Assembly: GCF_028372415.1 (NCBI RefSeq)
Contig: NC_092876.1
Coordinates: forward strand, 64,198,885-64,262,884
Reading direction: 5' to 3'
DNA from: Notamacropus eugenii
Lineage: Eukaryota; Chordata; Mammalia; Diprotodontia; Macropodidae
DNA: 64,000 nt
Shown here piece by piece: positions 18,436 through 51,148 of the stretch. Position 1 is the stretch's first letter, and every line of letters begins with the position of its first letter. The notes below the pieces were generated by a model. The model saw only the letters and a list, made by a program, of their open reading frames with translations. It was not told the DNA's origin and did no database searches. The position numbers and the translations under genes are program-made.

Positions 18436-18536
18436 TATGCCTCCCCTCATTTCATAGTTTCACAAATTAATGATCAAATTGCCATCACTGCTCTGGCAGA
18501 TGTCAATGATGATACCATAATTTAAATCCTAGCTGC

Positions 18537-18835
18537 AGTTAGGTGGTGCGATGTAGAGGGTGCTGGACTTGAAGTCAGGATAGCCCCGAGTTCAAATTTG
18601 ACTTCAATTCTATAAACATTTATTGAGTACCTACCATGTGCCAGGTACCATGGTAAACCCTTTCTAGCTGTATGACCCTGATCAAGTCACTTAACCACTG
18701 TCTGCCTCTGTTTACTCATCTGTAAAATGGGGATAATAGTAGTACCCATCTCCCAGCATTGTTGTCAAGATCAAGTAAGTCAAGTGCTATGTAAACCTTA
18801 CAGTACTATGTAAATAAATGCCAATTATTATTCAT
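18537..18835 (+). repeat. tRNA-type SINE head plus MIR-like SINE
   Basis: The sequence opens with GGTGGTGCGATG...AGTTCAAATTTGAC, a degenerate SINE head with box-like motifs. It passes into a MIR-like body (GACCCTGATCAAGTCACTTA, then CATCTGTAAAATGGGGATAA, then AAATAAATGCC). Both are in the plus orientation and degenerate. Confidence 0.6.
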
Positions 18836-19009
18836 CTAAATCTAAGCCCTGAAATAAAAAAAGTCAGTTCTTACGAGAACAGTGATGCTTTCATGTTTTA
18901 AAACTTCTCTATATTTCACATAGGCATTAAATCGGTGCTGCTGAAACACACGGAAGATTTGCTACCAAAGCTCAATGATTCTTCTTGCACTGTCCATATA
19001 AACACAATT

Positions 19010-19265
19010 GTTTAGTCATTCTGTCTTTATGACCAACTCTTTATGATTCCACGGACGGTAACACACCAATGCTCTCCACGGAGTTTTATTGGCGAGGACA
19101 CTGGAGTAGTTTGCCATTTTCTTCTCCAAGAGATTAAAACAAACAGAGGTTAAGTGATTTTCCCAAGGTCACATAACTCTTAACTGTCTCAGTCTGAATT
19201 TAAATTCTGATCTTCTTTACTTTAGACCTGGTGTTCTATTCACGGAGTCATCTAGCTGCCTCATG
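19010..19265 (-). repeat. MAR1/WSINE-type SINE, antisense
   Basis: On the plus strand it reads from a TTTAGTCATTCTGTC block, through TTCTTCTCCAAGAGATTAA and AAGTGATTTTCCCAAGGTCA, to CTAGCTGCC. This is the complement of the long tRNA-derived marsupial SINE whose sense copies are at 55238-55485 and 62690-62935. Confidence 0.65.
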
Positions 19266-19499
19266 TATCAATAGAAACATGGAAGCTATTGATATCAGCT
19301 AATCATTTTATATCCATGGAGACTCAATGAATCGATGTGAAAGTTGAGTTTTCTCTAGTATGCATCTTTTTCTCATTTCTAGATTAAGACAAAAACCAAC
19401 TCCTTTATTCCCAAGGTAGTGTCCTCATTTTCCGTATTTAGTAAAACCTGGTGAGTTTTTATCTTGAACTAAGTGGCTTTTGATCATGTAATGGGACTG

Positions 19500-20060
19500 T
19501 GCATTACTGTGTGATTCTTTGATATTTCTTAGACTCCATCTTGTGATGTGGGGTCCATCTTGTAATTTTGCCTTGTGACACACATAAATATTCTGTGGAA
19601 GCTTATTAACTCGTTTGCTTCCTCTTCTCTCCCCCCATCATATTCCTAGGCCCTCCCTGACTCTGTATCCTGATAGATGACCCTCTCCTACCCTATTTCT
19701 TGGCACAAGCCCATCACCATTTGAGATATCCAAGGTCAGAACACTGAGAGGGCCTTCACACTTAACCTGCACAGGGACATGGGCCTCTACTCCACTTTGT
19801 GCCTGCATGACCGACTCCAACCCTGGCCAATGTTTGCAGATTTGTTTTTCCTTCCACGTTTTATCCAATTGCCTGAGTGGACAGTGTTCCTTACCCCAAG
19901 TATTTTTCCTCTCTCTCCTTTCGTATTGCTTCCTGTAAGTTTTGCTACTTGGACTGGCCTCTGGTAATAAAGCCTTCTTTCATGACTCTTGAGGTGGCCC
20001 CTTCCTGTCAGGACTTCACCAAACCACCAAGCAGGATGGTAACAAGTTAAGCCTGGACTC
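19500..20060 (+). mobile_element. Possible LTR with AATAAA signal
   Basis: About 560 bp has an LTR-like layout: an opening TGTGCATTACTGTG, an AATAAAG signal at about 19967 and a U5-like segment ending near GGTAACA at about 20044. No second copy and no clean target-site duplication were found in the window. Confidence 0.3.
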
Positions 20061-22910
20061 CTGGTACCTTCCCTTAGCTTATGAGTCACTGGCCAAAACT
20101 GAGACTTTATTTGTGGGCAGCTGCATGTCTGTGGATAGGGGGGAGAAAGTAAGAGCTATCACTGAATCTTGTGCTTCAGTGGTAGGGGAGGGCTGACTTA
20201 CTGAAGCACAAGGTTTGATGATACCCCCTTACCCTGCCCTCCCACCCTAATCCCCAAAATCTAAAAATTGAAGACTTGGGCTGAGATTAGTACCTTCAGA
20301 AGCTGCTTTGATCTGCCTTTATCAAAGAGAAAAAGGGCTGAGTGCTTGAAAATTGTGCCTCAGTGACAAAGAGTCCCATTGGATCATGACTCTTATATCT
20401 ATGAACCACTGACCAGGGTTAGGAACATGACTTTTGGGTCCAATGCCTGTGTCTCATTGAAGGAATTCCTTTCCTCTCATAGTCAAGGCAAGTCTTGAGC
20501 CCTCTGTCAAGACAGATGCCATCTCTTTTCAGGCTCATATTTTAAAGTTCCAATTGCTTTAAATGCTGAAATTCAACATCATTTACTCTCTGAAAAATCC
20601 TTCACATCCTTCTCAATTTACTCAAAATGTGGGAAATCAGCCTGTGACCTGATGGCTAAGCAGATTGTTGGAAATGATCTCACCTAACCAGTAATCTACT
20701 ACACACAGGGCAAAGGGTCATCCAGCCTAAAAGAACTGGCAGATGTGACTGAGCCCAGACTGGTGCTGCAGGATGAGATGCAGTCAATGTGTCAATCAAA
20801 TTAAAGGTGTAGAATTGAAGGTTTGAACAAAGACAGTGATTGTGGATTTCATTTTGTTCTCTATACGTTGATCTGTAGATGCAACTGTCTCATGTGGTTC
20901 AGGATGATGGTTTGCGGACAATGAAGCATCGCTGAGTCTCTGGCAGTTATGCACAGGAATTTCCTTCTCCTGTGGTAGTGTTCAGGGAGCACTAGCACCT
21001 CTGATGTGAGCCCTTGCTGTGGCTACTCATCCACCTTTGATACTCACCTTACTCAGTTCTCACCTGTGGCTCCAGGAAGCTGTAGTGTGCTCAACAACCA
21101 CACCCCAGTAAACCTCAGCAGATGGGCTAAATCAGGTTGAGGGCAACCGACAGGTCTCAAACCTGTCACTGAGTTAGGGGGTTGTCTACCCCAAGCATGT
21201 CTACCCCAGTGAAATGGGTGAATGAGAACAATTTGTTATAACAACCATGAAGGTGCTTGAAGCAGGCTCTGTGGAGTGCTTAGCGCTTGGTCAGACATTA
21301 AAAACACCAAGGTCATCCACTGCATCCTGGGCCATAGCCAGTCTCTGGACTTTCTTCTTGCCACTGGACGTCCATGACTCGGAAAGAGAGTGAAGCTGAT
21401 GACTTTGCCCAACTGTGCCTTGCTTCAATCCAATTCACCCATGAGTCAAGATATCACCCTGTGATGTCATTGATCTTCTTTGAAAGCGAAGGATGGTAAT
21501 GGTAGACCAGCTGTGTGAAAGTGTAGTGACTGCCACTAGTGATGGTGGTAGGGTGTGTGTGTTCATCCTTCGAAGAAGACCATGCCATCAGAGAAATAGT
21601 GACATGATTTGCACCTGACTTTGTTTTGAGTGAGGGAGGGTTGTGCAGGTGGTGGAGTACTCACTGAAGAACTGTTGTTTGTACATGATGGGAGGGTTAC
21701 ATCTTGAGAATAAATCTGTGGGAGTGAGAGGAATGCCTGGAGCTGGAATCTGAGGGACATCAAAGTCCTCACACTTGTCCTCATGCCTGGGACCAATCTA
21801 CACAATGCACCATGCTGCCAATGTCAGCTTCAACAGCCTGGGTCTCCCTCCTAACTCAGGCACCTAGATGTGTACTGCGATGATGAAGGTACTCCTTTAC
21901 TTGGTCAGTCTAGTAACCATGTCAAAAAACAAAATAAATTTAGTTTATTGTGACCACAACACAATGCCCATGCCTTTCCTTGGTTTCCAAGCCACTCTTT
22001 ACTGTTAAGAGTGTAGAACGGGATGGGAAACCTTCGGGCTTGAGGCCACATGTGGCTCTCTAGGTCCTCAGGTGTAGCCCTTTGATGGAATCCAAACTTC
22101 ACAGAACAAATCCCCTTAACAAAAGGTCAAAAGGCTGCAGGTTCCCCACCCCTGGTCTAGAATATGCGTATGATTGGAAGTCAAGCTCATCGGTTTATAC
22201 CCTGAGGCCTCCACTTTCTTCCCTGTAAAACAATCTGAGCATTTGCCTGTGTTCAGTCAGAGCCATGACTAGGATGAGGCGATAGAGAACAGAAGCTATT
22301 TGAGGTCAAGGACTATTTTTGTTCCCTAGCACCTGACATGTAGTAGTCCATTCTAAAGACCTGTCACAAGGTGCCATGTTTGAAAAAAAATAGCTTAAAT
22401 AGGTAACTTGTAAGTGGCCTCCCCTGCAGTGCCTTAACCAAGAGTCCCTGGGTCTAGCATCCTGGCCACCTGGGGCATTGCTCTGGGCATAAGCATTTGT
22501 ATTCGGAGCTCATCTTGCAGGATCACTCCTGGCTTTCTTTAAGGGTTTAGCTCAGCAATCACATCAGCCAATCTTTTTAGGCTGGATGACCCCCTGTCCT
22601 GTAGTGGGAGGATTTCTGGTAAGAGAGGCTGCTCAAGTCCCTCCAATTCTGCAAAGCTCTAATTTCTTCACTGAGCCTCAGTTTCCTCACCTTTGAAATG
22701 GGGACATTAATATTGGCACTTGTTTCTTCAGCGTTGTTGGGGAGAGATTGTTTTGCACACTCCAAAGCACCAGAGGAATGTAAATAATCACCACCACTGT
22801 TTTATAGGCCAGGACCCAAGAGGCTCAAGGATGTTGTGTGATGCCATGGCAGCATCAGAGGCAGACCTGGTGCCCTTTTTAGTCTGAGACTCTTTCTACT
22901 ACATGACCAC
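20060..22910. other. Intergenic, repeats only
   Basis: No gene is seen. About 21070-21500 is the second long copy of family X (plus), followed at about 21545-21660 by an antisense fragment of the same family. At 22018-22154 is a hAT-like MITE. A MIR-like piece lies at about 22670-22790. The rest, about 20060-21070 and 21700-22000, is unassigned. Confidence 0.5.
22018..22154 (+). mobile_element. Palindromic hAT-like MITE, copy 1 (short)
   Basis: It contains GAGGCCACATGTGGCTCTCT and TTCACAGAACAAATCCCCTT, and ends in AGGTTCCCCACCCCTG. The longer copy at 33771-33973 shares the same arms and inner block. The arms are inverted repeats of CAGGGGTGGGGAACCTG type, as in nonautonomous hAT elements. 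This copy lacks part of the right arm. Confidence 0.6.
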
Positions 22911-23535
22911 TGTTGACCTGAAAACTTTGTTAAGAAAAGGCAACATGGCTAAATGCATACATTTTATGATTTAATTAATTAATTGATCAATTCCCCATAA
23001 AGAAAACAGTTACATAATGCATTATGGAGCCAGAAATGTTCTGGCTACCCAGTGCAGAAATCCTCTGGCTTATATACATTTTGACATGAGGAGGAAACTC
23101 TCTTAACTAAGCAAATCATAAATTCAGTAAGACAAGACAATTAACAAAGCAATGTCAGTCAAGTCTTGAGATTCCAAGCTGGGTAAACATATGTCCCAGG
23201 TGGTAAGGAAATCCCACCACTAGTAAGTGGCAGGCTTCCTGCCCCAAACAGATAACTGATGCAGGAAAGGGCAAACAATGTTCAATAGAAATTATGACCT
23301 AAGATGTCTATATTTTCTTTACCATTATTCAAGATATGTCATAACATAGTATGTGTCTATAGATAATAAGATAAAAGGAAAGACCCATTATTCAAGATAT
23401 GTCATAGGTTAAAGGTCTCCAAGGAATGCAGAGTCAGCTTTGGCTGGCTTTTGCTGACATAGGAAGAGGCATTCTCTGAGTTTGCTTCAGAGAGAACAAA
23501 GAGATTATTCCAAAATTTTATATTAAACATTATCA
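22911..23535 (+). mobile_element. Solo LTR, ERV family II, copy C
   Basis: The 625-bp element starts TGTTGACCTGAAAACTTTG and ends TTAAACATTATCA, flanked by CCAC on both sides. It is the longest copy of the family in the window and shares its middle with the inverted copy B. No internal viral region is seen. Confidence 0.7.
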
Positions 23536-23858
23536 CCACTTAGGAGTTTCCCTCATTAAAAAAACAACTGATGGAGACATTCCAACTCTCATTCACACTT
23601 TATGGAGGTGGAAAGTGAGGCTCAGAGCAGTAAACTGGCCTGCCCAAGGTTCCCACATGGGTTGGTGGCAGAGGCAGCATTAGGACCCCAGCACTTCTGC
23701 CTTCCAAAGGGTTTCCTTTTCACTAATATCAGGATTCTGACTTTACTCTTCAATTTGGGGGGACACCCCGAAGATCTCTTGTACCAAGTGATTTCTGCAA
23801 AGGCAGGCAGGGGCCCACTAGGCACAATGAACAGCACAAAATCCTTATTAAATTGTAG

Positions 23859-24978
23859 TTTATTTTTTTTACAAGTATCAAAACATTCACATATAAAGAG
23901 GCACAGGACAGACGTGAAATTGGAGCATTTGTTCCTTAATTGCACATTTTGAAAGGAAATTTAACAGCAAGTGACATGGTGCCATTCATGGCTTTTCAGA
24001 TTAGAATGCAAATAAAAAAGTAAATCCTCCACCAAACGGATGTTTCCACGTTTCCTTTCTCATTCTCCTCCCTGCCCCAAGGCAGCAGGAATCCCTCTAG
24101 TTTATTTCCATGGGGAACTGTCAGGATCATGAAGCAGGAACTAGAGATCAGCTTGCTTTATTCCTCTGCATCAACAGACTTGGCTTTTAACAGGGATAGG
24201 ACAGGCTCTAGAGAGAGGGACAGTCTCTGGCACCCACAGAACCACTCTCCTGGACTGGACAAAAATGGCATGAGCCAAGATGGAGCTGCCAACCAACTCC
24301 ATTCTCAGCTGTTGTTTAGAATTATACTTGGGGCTTTCTAATGCAGTCATGGGTGGCTGGTGTAGGTCTAAGAAGTGGAAAGCCCAGGATAGCCAGGGAT
24401 GCCATCCTCCTCTTGTCCCTCTGGAGAAGCGCTGCTGAATTCACAAACATTGCCCTCTGGCTGGACCCTTGCCCCTTGCTCGTTCAGTGTCACATTTTAC
24501 TGGTAACTTCAGGATCCTACTTCTTCAGGCTCCTGTTCACCCTTGAGGAAGTTTCTTTAACCAGCAGCTGACATCAAACCAACAAATTTGGCATTGCCTG
24601 ACCAGCCTGTTCTACTCCTTTCTGTCTTCTAGTGACTGATCCCTACTTACAGGATTGAGGTACTTGACTCAGAGGGGGCAGAGGAAAAAGAGGAGACATC
24701 CATCCTAAATAATTTCTGAGGTTAACCATACGGGTAAGGTCAGGGAAACACTGAGGTCCCCTTCCTGAAAAGCTTCTTTCATGGAGGGAGGTGCAGGCTT
24801 ATAAATCAAAGGTATTCACTGAGGTCAAGCAGGTACACTGTCCTTCGATTAAGATGGGTCAGAAAATGCCACGCTGGTTAAGTAAGAGTGGAACCAATTT
24901 ATTGCACTGTTCACATCTTAGAAGCAAAAATCAAAATAGCCGAGTCACAGGTGTCAGGGTGGGATGGGACATGATGCT
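23859..24978 (-). other. FUCA1: FUCA1 3' untranslated region with candidate poly(A) signals
   Basis: Downstream of the FUCA1 stop, AATAAA occurs on the minus strand at 24903-24898 (about 75 nt after the stop), 24106-24101 and 23864-23859. No repeat family was recognised in this stretch, which fits a 3' UTR. Use of the most distal site would give a UTR of about 1.1 kb. Which site is used cannot be decided from sequence. Confidence 0.55.
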
Positions 24979-44958
<19,980 letters not shown>

Positions 44959-44959
44959 A

Positions 44960-45130
44960 GCGCCCCTCCGGGAGGTCTCGGTCCTGCTAATTGGGTAGCT
45001 TCTGCAGAGCGCCCTCGGCCCCATCCTGGTTCGCGGGCTCCTCCTCTCTGCCGCGCTGATTGGCCGGAGCCAAGCAAGAGGGCGGGGCGGACCCGCCTCC
45101 TAAACGACGCCTGGGGCCTTCCAGCACCAG
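44960..45130 (-). promoter_or_regulatory. FUCA1: FUCA1 promoter: CpG-rich with CCAAT box
   Basis: CCAATC lies on the minus strand at 45063-45058, 105 nt upstream of the ATG, with GC boxes just upstream at about 45079-45086. There is no TATA box. With a CCAAT box usually 60-100 bp before the start of transcription, initiation near 44970-45000 is inferred, downstream of the in-frame ATG at 45024. No clear CLEAR-type (TFEB) palindrome was seen close to the start. Confidence 0.65.
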
Positions 45131-45289
45131 CACGCACTATGGCGCCCTCTGGCGTCCGAGGCGGGGAAGCCTCGGGGGATAAGGCTGCGGGTTATAGGAG
45201 AGCTCTGGTCTCAAATTTCGGGGACCCCGGGCCAAATCCCTTCACCTCTCTGGGCCCGCTTTCTCATATGTAAACTGTCAGTTGGCCGG

Positions 45290-45710
45290 TCCCTTTCCCT
45301 GGTGCGCCCGACGGCTCCAGGAGGTTTGCCCACTGCTTGGGCTCGGATAAGCTGGCCTCGAACTGGGGCCAAGATCGCCTAGGAAAAGCCCGGCGCGGAG
45401 GTTCCGGCGCAGGACTGCTTCCTCCCTGGGACTCATTGAGGATCCGCCCCAGGACTCAAACGCCTCCGGCTTGGTCTCGTCCAGCCCCGGCCGCGCGTCC
45501 AGGCTCTCCCTGGCCCGGGTGTAGCTGGCTGAGGCCGAAGCCGACGAAGCGGAGAAGAGCAGAAGCAGCCTCAGCGACCAGAGCTGCGTCACGGACTTGA
45601 CCCTAACTGCCACCGAGGGGGTAGCAACCCAAGGACTGCGAGCAGCAGCCCCGGACAGGCTCCTAAGCCCTCACACTGGCTCCGCCCCTTCTGCCCACTG
45701 ATTGGCCAAC
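45290..45710 (-). pseudogene. Decayed duplicate of the FUCA1 promoter and exon 1
   Basis: About 655 nt upstream of FUCA1, the minus strand repeats the exon-1 layout: a leader (LWSLRLLLLFSASSASASAS), then YTRARESLDARPG aligned with [13 protein letters not shown]. Near 45310-45360 a frame reads FEASLSEPKQWANLLEPSGA, against [20 protein letters not shown] in FUCA1. A CCAATC box (45705-45700) and GC box sit where they do in the real gene. The codon matching the FUCA1 ATG is TCG, the exon-end GT donor is absent, and the middle has indels, so no fucosidase can be made from it. The rest of the gene is not duplicated. It is a host-gene fossil that may still have promoter activity. Confidence 0.85.
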
Positions 45711-45794
45711 GAATTGCAGCCTCGTAATCAACTCCAGTTTTAAACCACAAGAGCAGCCCCAAACTGGCTGGGGGTGGGGCCTCTCGGTATCATT

Positions 45795-45840
45795 TCCTCA
45801 CTGATTGGCCAGAGAGAAGAAAGGGGGTGGGGCTGATCCT
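45795..45840 (-). promoter_or_regulatory. Third CCAAT box with GC-rich flank
   Basis: CCAATC lies on the minus strand at 45808-45803, close to a GGGGGTGGGGC block. With the boxes at 45058 and 45700 this makes three CCAAT boxes in about 750 bp. It may be a relic of a further promoter duplication. Confidence 0.35.
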
Positions 45841-45899
45841 GGCTCCGAGCTTACTTAGAACCAGCGTGGACTAGGAGCCTGGAGTAACCCTCCAGGGCT

Positions 45900-48000
45900 G
45901 AGAATGAAGACGAGTACGATTTAATAATATTGAAAGTGGATTTTTAAGAATTAACAGTAAAGAGTGCACTTTCAGGGGTTGCCGGAACGAATTCCATTTT
46001 GGTGCTAATTCGACATTTGTTATGTATGTACAGTCTCAGCCAGTGCTGCAGGGACAGCTTCCACCCTCTTTAAAGTCTACTTTCCTCTCCTAAATGCTAG
46101 AGACTTAATTATTGCAAGGGACTTTAAGGGCTCTAGGTATCCTGCTCTTCTTTATCTTGTCTCTAACTGATTTATGATCCCCTTTAATCTAGTGCGAACG
46201 TTAGCTAACAAGGACACGTTCCTTCTACGTCTTCTGTAACTCGAGATATACAAGCCTCTTTAACAAGTGTCCCTCTCCCTTTATCTTTGTCTCTCTTCTG
46301 TGTCTCTTTCTCACTCTCTGTTTCTCTTTCTCTTCTCCCTCCCTCCTCTCTGTTTCTCTCTCCTCTTTATGTCTCGATCTCTTTGTCTGTCTTTTTCACC
46401 AGCTGCTTTGTAACAAGCAGGCATCTCTGTAATGAATGGTATATTTTTATATAGACACATATAATGACATAAACACATGTATTACATATATATGTATGTA
46501 TGTACATCTGTATATCTTTATTCATTTCTCCAAAATGTAAGTAGGACTTCCATTCTCTTGCTGTGTAGTTTCCTATCTTCATAGGGAAGATGAGATTCAT
46601 TCCGAGTCCGTGTTGGTCTGATCAGCCACAGTGGAAGACACTGAAATTTCACTTTGTCATGGTGATCTCATTTTGGTCCTCTTCCAGAATGAAGGACAAC
46701 AACCAACCAGTTTCCTACCTTCAGAGGGAGGATGAGATTAGCAAATTAGGGTATATGTTTTTTTTTAAAAGAAAAGCTAGCAAAAAGCATTTTGTTGCAA
46801 CAATAAAACTTGAAACTCACATGTGGTGAAAGGAAAGTGAGTGATGACAGTTTCTTTTACCAAATCACTACACAGGTCAGCAAAAGTGTAATGGGGATGA
46901 GAGAGAAAAAAGGGGATTGATGGAAGGAGGAATATCAGCAATAGGGGAGCTCAGCTTCAAAAACATGTTGAAGCTGTTGACATCAGATTTTTAAAAATTA
47001 TTTCATTTTGCCGTATAGAACATGCAAGGATTTCTTGTGATGATGACTGGGCTTCTATTGGGTTGAAAATTTCTACAATTTAACGATCAATTAAATTCTT
47101 CAATTTAACAATCACATTTTCTTCAACTTAATAATCAATTCAAGTTCTTGGAATTTAGTTATCTGTGGAGCTCTAATGGCTGCTGAAGATTAAATTCTAT
47201 AAATCCAGAAAACCACAAAATGGGGGGGGGAGGGAAGTCGGGTACCAATTGAGTGGGTTTATGTTGACTTGAGTTGTCCTGTAGATAAGATACTGAGTGG
47301 CCAGTCCAATGGTGCATGGAAAATATGCTTTTCAAAAGGCATTATTGGAGGATGGGGCCTGTGGAGAAGAAGAAAGGTTGAATAATTGAAGCAGCTTCTC
47401 CTTCCCCATCTTCATTTTGGATTGGGTGACTGATATGCTCCAAGGAGATAATTCAACATGGAAAACATGTCAGCCCTCAATAGCATCTTCATCCACTGTG
47501 ACTTTACAGCAGCATCAATTTAAAAAAAAATACAAAATAGGTAAATTTCATCCAAAAAAAATAAAAGGGGCAAAGATTTTCTCTGTCCAAATAAGTCTTG
47601 TTTTAAGGTTAACTCATCTGTGTGCTGTTAATGCATGATCATATATTTAATTTTAAATCTGTACTCGAAAGATTTCAGTTTAAATCTAGACCCTAAAAAC
47701 ATAAAGATGAACGACTTGCAAGTTGAGATTCATGGTGAAATGGAGATTCCCAGCTGACTATATGCTTTCCATCCAGTACTGTACTTGTTCCCAATTTGAT
47801 CTTCAGCCACCTCTGAGAAGAGAAGTGGTACCTTCCGTTCAATGATAAACATTCTCATACTTGCTCATACCCTACATACACATCCAAGTGATTCTGAACT
47901 TCCTGGATGTTATCATTTAAACCCCATTCCGCATCCCCTCACTATCTGATTCTTTATTTCTGTCTTCCTATAAACCCTCCTACCCCATCTGTGTTCATCC
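45900..48000. other. Intergenic, no gene seen
   Basis: About 46255-46390 is a pyrimidine-rich tract (CTCTCTTTCTC type). About 46440-46520 is AT-rich with TATG/TACA simple repeats. About 46640-46715 is the 3' end of a family X SINE. From 46720 to 48000 nothing is recognised. Confidence 0.5.
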
Positions 48001-48009
48001 GTCATTTTC

Positions 48010-50870
48010 TTTCTTTTTTTTTTAAATTTATTTATTTAACTTTTAACATTCATTTTCACAAAATTTTGGGTTCCAAATTTTCTACCCATTTCTCCCCTCC
48101 CCCACTCCAAAACGCCGAGCATTCTAATTGTCCCTATCACCAATCTGCCCTCTCTTCTAACATCCCTCCCTTCCCTTATCCCCATCTTCTCTTTTGTCCT
48201 GTAGAGCAAGATAACTTTCTGTACCCCATTACCTATATTTCTTATTGCCTAGGTTGCAAGAACAATACTCAACAGCTGTTCCTAAAACTTTGAGTTCCAA
48301 CTTCTCCCCACCACTACCTCCCCACCCATTCTCTTTGGGAGGGCAGGCAATTCAATATAGGCCATATCTGTGTAGTTTTGCAAATGATTTCCATAATAGT
48401 CGTGTTGTGTAAGACTAACTGTAATTCCCTCCATCCTATCCTGCCCCCCATTGCTTCTATTCTCTCTTTTGATCCTGTCCCTCCCCAAGAGTGTTGACTT
48501 CAAATTGCTCCCTCCTCCCACTGCCCTCCCTTCCATCATCCCCCCTATCCTGCTTATCCCCTTCTCCCCGACTTTCCTGTATTGTAAGATAGGTTTTCAT
48601 ACCAAAATGAGTGTGCATTTTATTCCTTCCTTTAGTCAAATGTGATGAGAGTAAACTTCATGTTTTTTCTCTCACCTTCCCTCTTTTCCTCTCCACTGAA
48701 AAGTCTTTTACTTGCCTCTTTTATGAGAGATAATTTGCCCCATTCCATATCTCCCTTTCTTCTCCCAATATATTTCTCTCTCACTATTTAATTTCATTTT
48801 TTTAAGATATGATCCCTTCCTATTCAATTCACTCTGTGCGCTCTCTCTCTCTCTCTCTCTGTAATCCCACCAACTATCCAGATACTGAAAAAAGTTTCAA
48901 GAGTTACAAATATTGTCTTTCCCTTCAGGAATGTAAATAGTTCAACATTAGTAAGTCCCTTATGACTTCTCTTTGCTGTTTACCTTTTCATGCTTCTCTT
49001 CATTCTTGTGTTTGAAAGTCAAATTTTCTTTTCAGCTCTGGTCTTTTCATCAAGAATGCTTGAAAGTCCTCTATTTCATTGAAAGACCCTTTTTTCCTCT
49101 GAAGTATTATACTCAGTTTTGCTGGGTAGGTGCTTCTTGGTTTTAGTCCTAGTTCCTTTGACTTCTGGAATATCATATTACAAGCCCTTCAATCCCTCAA
49201 TGTAGAAGCTGCTAGATCTTGTGATATCCTGATTGTATTTCCACAATACTTGAATTGTTTCTTTCTAACTGTTTGCAATATTTTCTCCTTGACCAGGGAA
49301 CTCTGGAATTTGGCCACAATGTTCCTAGGAGTTTCTCTTTTTGGATCTCTTTCAGGAGGTGATCTGTGGATTCTTTCAATATTTATTTTGCCCTCTGGTT
49401 CTAGAATCTCAGGGCAGTTTTCCTTGATAATTTCATGAAAGATGATGTCTAGGCTCTTTTTTTGATCAAGGCTTTCAGGTAGTCCCAGAATTTTTACATT
49501 GTCTCTCCTGATTCTATTTTCCAGGTCAGTTGTTTTTCCAATGAGATATTTCACATTATCTTCCATTTTTTCATTCTTTTGGTTTTATTTTGTGATTTCT
49601 TGGTTTCTCATAAAGTCATTAGCCTCCATCTGTTTAATTCTAATTTTTAAATAACTGTTTTCTTCAGTGAGCTTTTGAACCTCCTTTTCCATTTGACTAA
49701 TTCTGCTTTTGAAAGCATTCTTCTCCTCATTGGCTTCTTGAACTTCTTTTGCCTATTGAGTTAGCCTATTTTTAAAGGTGTTATCTTCTTTAGCATTTTT
49801 TTGGGTCTCCTTTAGCAAGGTGTTGACCCGCTTTTCATGCTTTTCTTGCATCTCTCTCATTTCTCTTCCCAGTTTTCCTCCACCTCTCTTACATGATTTT
49901 CAAAATCCTTTTTGAGCTCTTCCATGACCTGAGACCATTGAAGAATTATTTTGGATGTTTGGGATACAGAAGCCTTGACTTCTATGTCTTTCCCTGATGG
50001 TAAGCATTGTTTTTACTCATCCAAAAGGTTGGGAGAAGGTATCTGTTCACCAAGAAAGTAACCATCTATAGTCTTATTTTTTTTCCCTTTTTTGGGCATT
50101 TTTCCCAACCAGTTACTTGACTTTTGGGTCCTTTGTCAAGAGTAGGGTATACTCTGGGAATCCATAAGATCTCAGTTTCTCCAAGGTGGCACAATCAAGC
50201 ATGTACTGGTCTGGATGCAGAGAGGATTTTTGTGCCCAGAATCTTAGCAGTTACCTCTCCACAGCCACCTGGCCTCCAGTTCTGCCAAGTCAGCACTGGG
50301 GGCTGATTTTCAGATAAGCTGGATGGGCAGGGCCACCATTCAGTGTGAGACAAAGACCAGCTGCCTCAGGGCCTCTACTCAGGGCTGAGGTAAGACTCAG
50401 TTCTTCAGTACCCCTAGGGGTTTTTACGCTCCAACAATGGAGCAGTCTGTACAGCCTGCTGTGCAGCCTCTGTGGCTGCTGCCTGCTGCTGGAGCTATGG
50501 GAAGGCCCTTTTCCCTTCTTGGCCAGCTGAAAAAACCTGGTCACTGACCTTTGGCGCCTGTGAGTTGAGGGATCTGGGAACCGCTGCTACTGGGACTGGG
50601 GATTCCGCGAGTGGAGATTCTGCCCCCGAAGGCTGTTCGGGAGCTGCACTGCCTGGCCAAAGCTGAGCTGGGCTCTGCTCCACGCCTGTGCAACAGACAT
50701 TTCTGTGGGCCTCTCAGGTCACCCTGGGCTGGAAATCGCCTCCACTCTGTTGTTCTCCACTTCTGCTGCTCCACAATTTGTTGAGAGTCCCTCTTTACAG
50801 GTTTTTTATGGGCTGTGTGGGGAGAGCCTCCATATCTATGTCTTTCTACTCCGCCATCTTGGCTCCGTCC
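48010..50870 (-). mobile_element. HAL1 (half-L1) retrotransposon, copy 2, minus strand
   Basis: About 2.86 kb align end to end with the copy at 34564-37270 in opposite orientation. The A-rich tail is at about 48015-48045 (seen as T runs), and the L1-like 5' end, GGACGGAGCCAAGATGG on the minus strand, is at about 50868. ORF1 is more broken than in copy 1: the coiled coil is in pieces at 49560-49950, and the core (EDNVKYLIGKTTDLENRIRR, then NIERIHRSPPERDP) lies at 49566-49189. No ORF2 is present. The 5' region (50100-50870) has diverged more from copy 1. No clear target-site duplication was found, so this copy is probably older. Confidence 0.85.
48837..48862 (+). repeat. (CT)n microsatellite inside HAL1 copy 2
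   Basis: About ten CT units lie at the position equivalent to the (AC)n run of HAL1 copy 1, between the same flanks (GTAATCCCACC and ATTCAATTCACTCTGTG). Confidence 0.95.
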
Positions 50871-51148
50871 CCCAGACTGTGAACTTTTTGAGAACAGGGA
50901 GTATATTTTGCCTTTCTTTATACCCCAGCCTTTAGCTCAGTGCCAAGTATATAGTAGGTACTCAATAAATACATACTAAATGGTGAGGTGACATGGCCAT
51001 GAGAAAGTGTACATTGGCCTTACTCCATTATAATTTGCATTTGACTTCACCCTTCTCCCCAACCCCGTTGCCTTGGAGTCTAGTTGTATTTAGGTAACCC
51101 CTTGGTGTTGGAGAAAATGCTTTGTTGACACTTTTCTTCGTATGCTGT

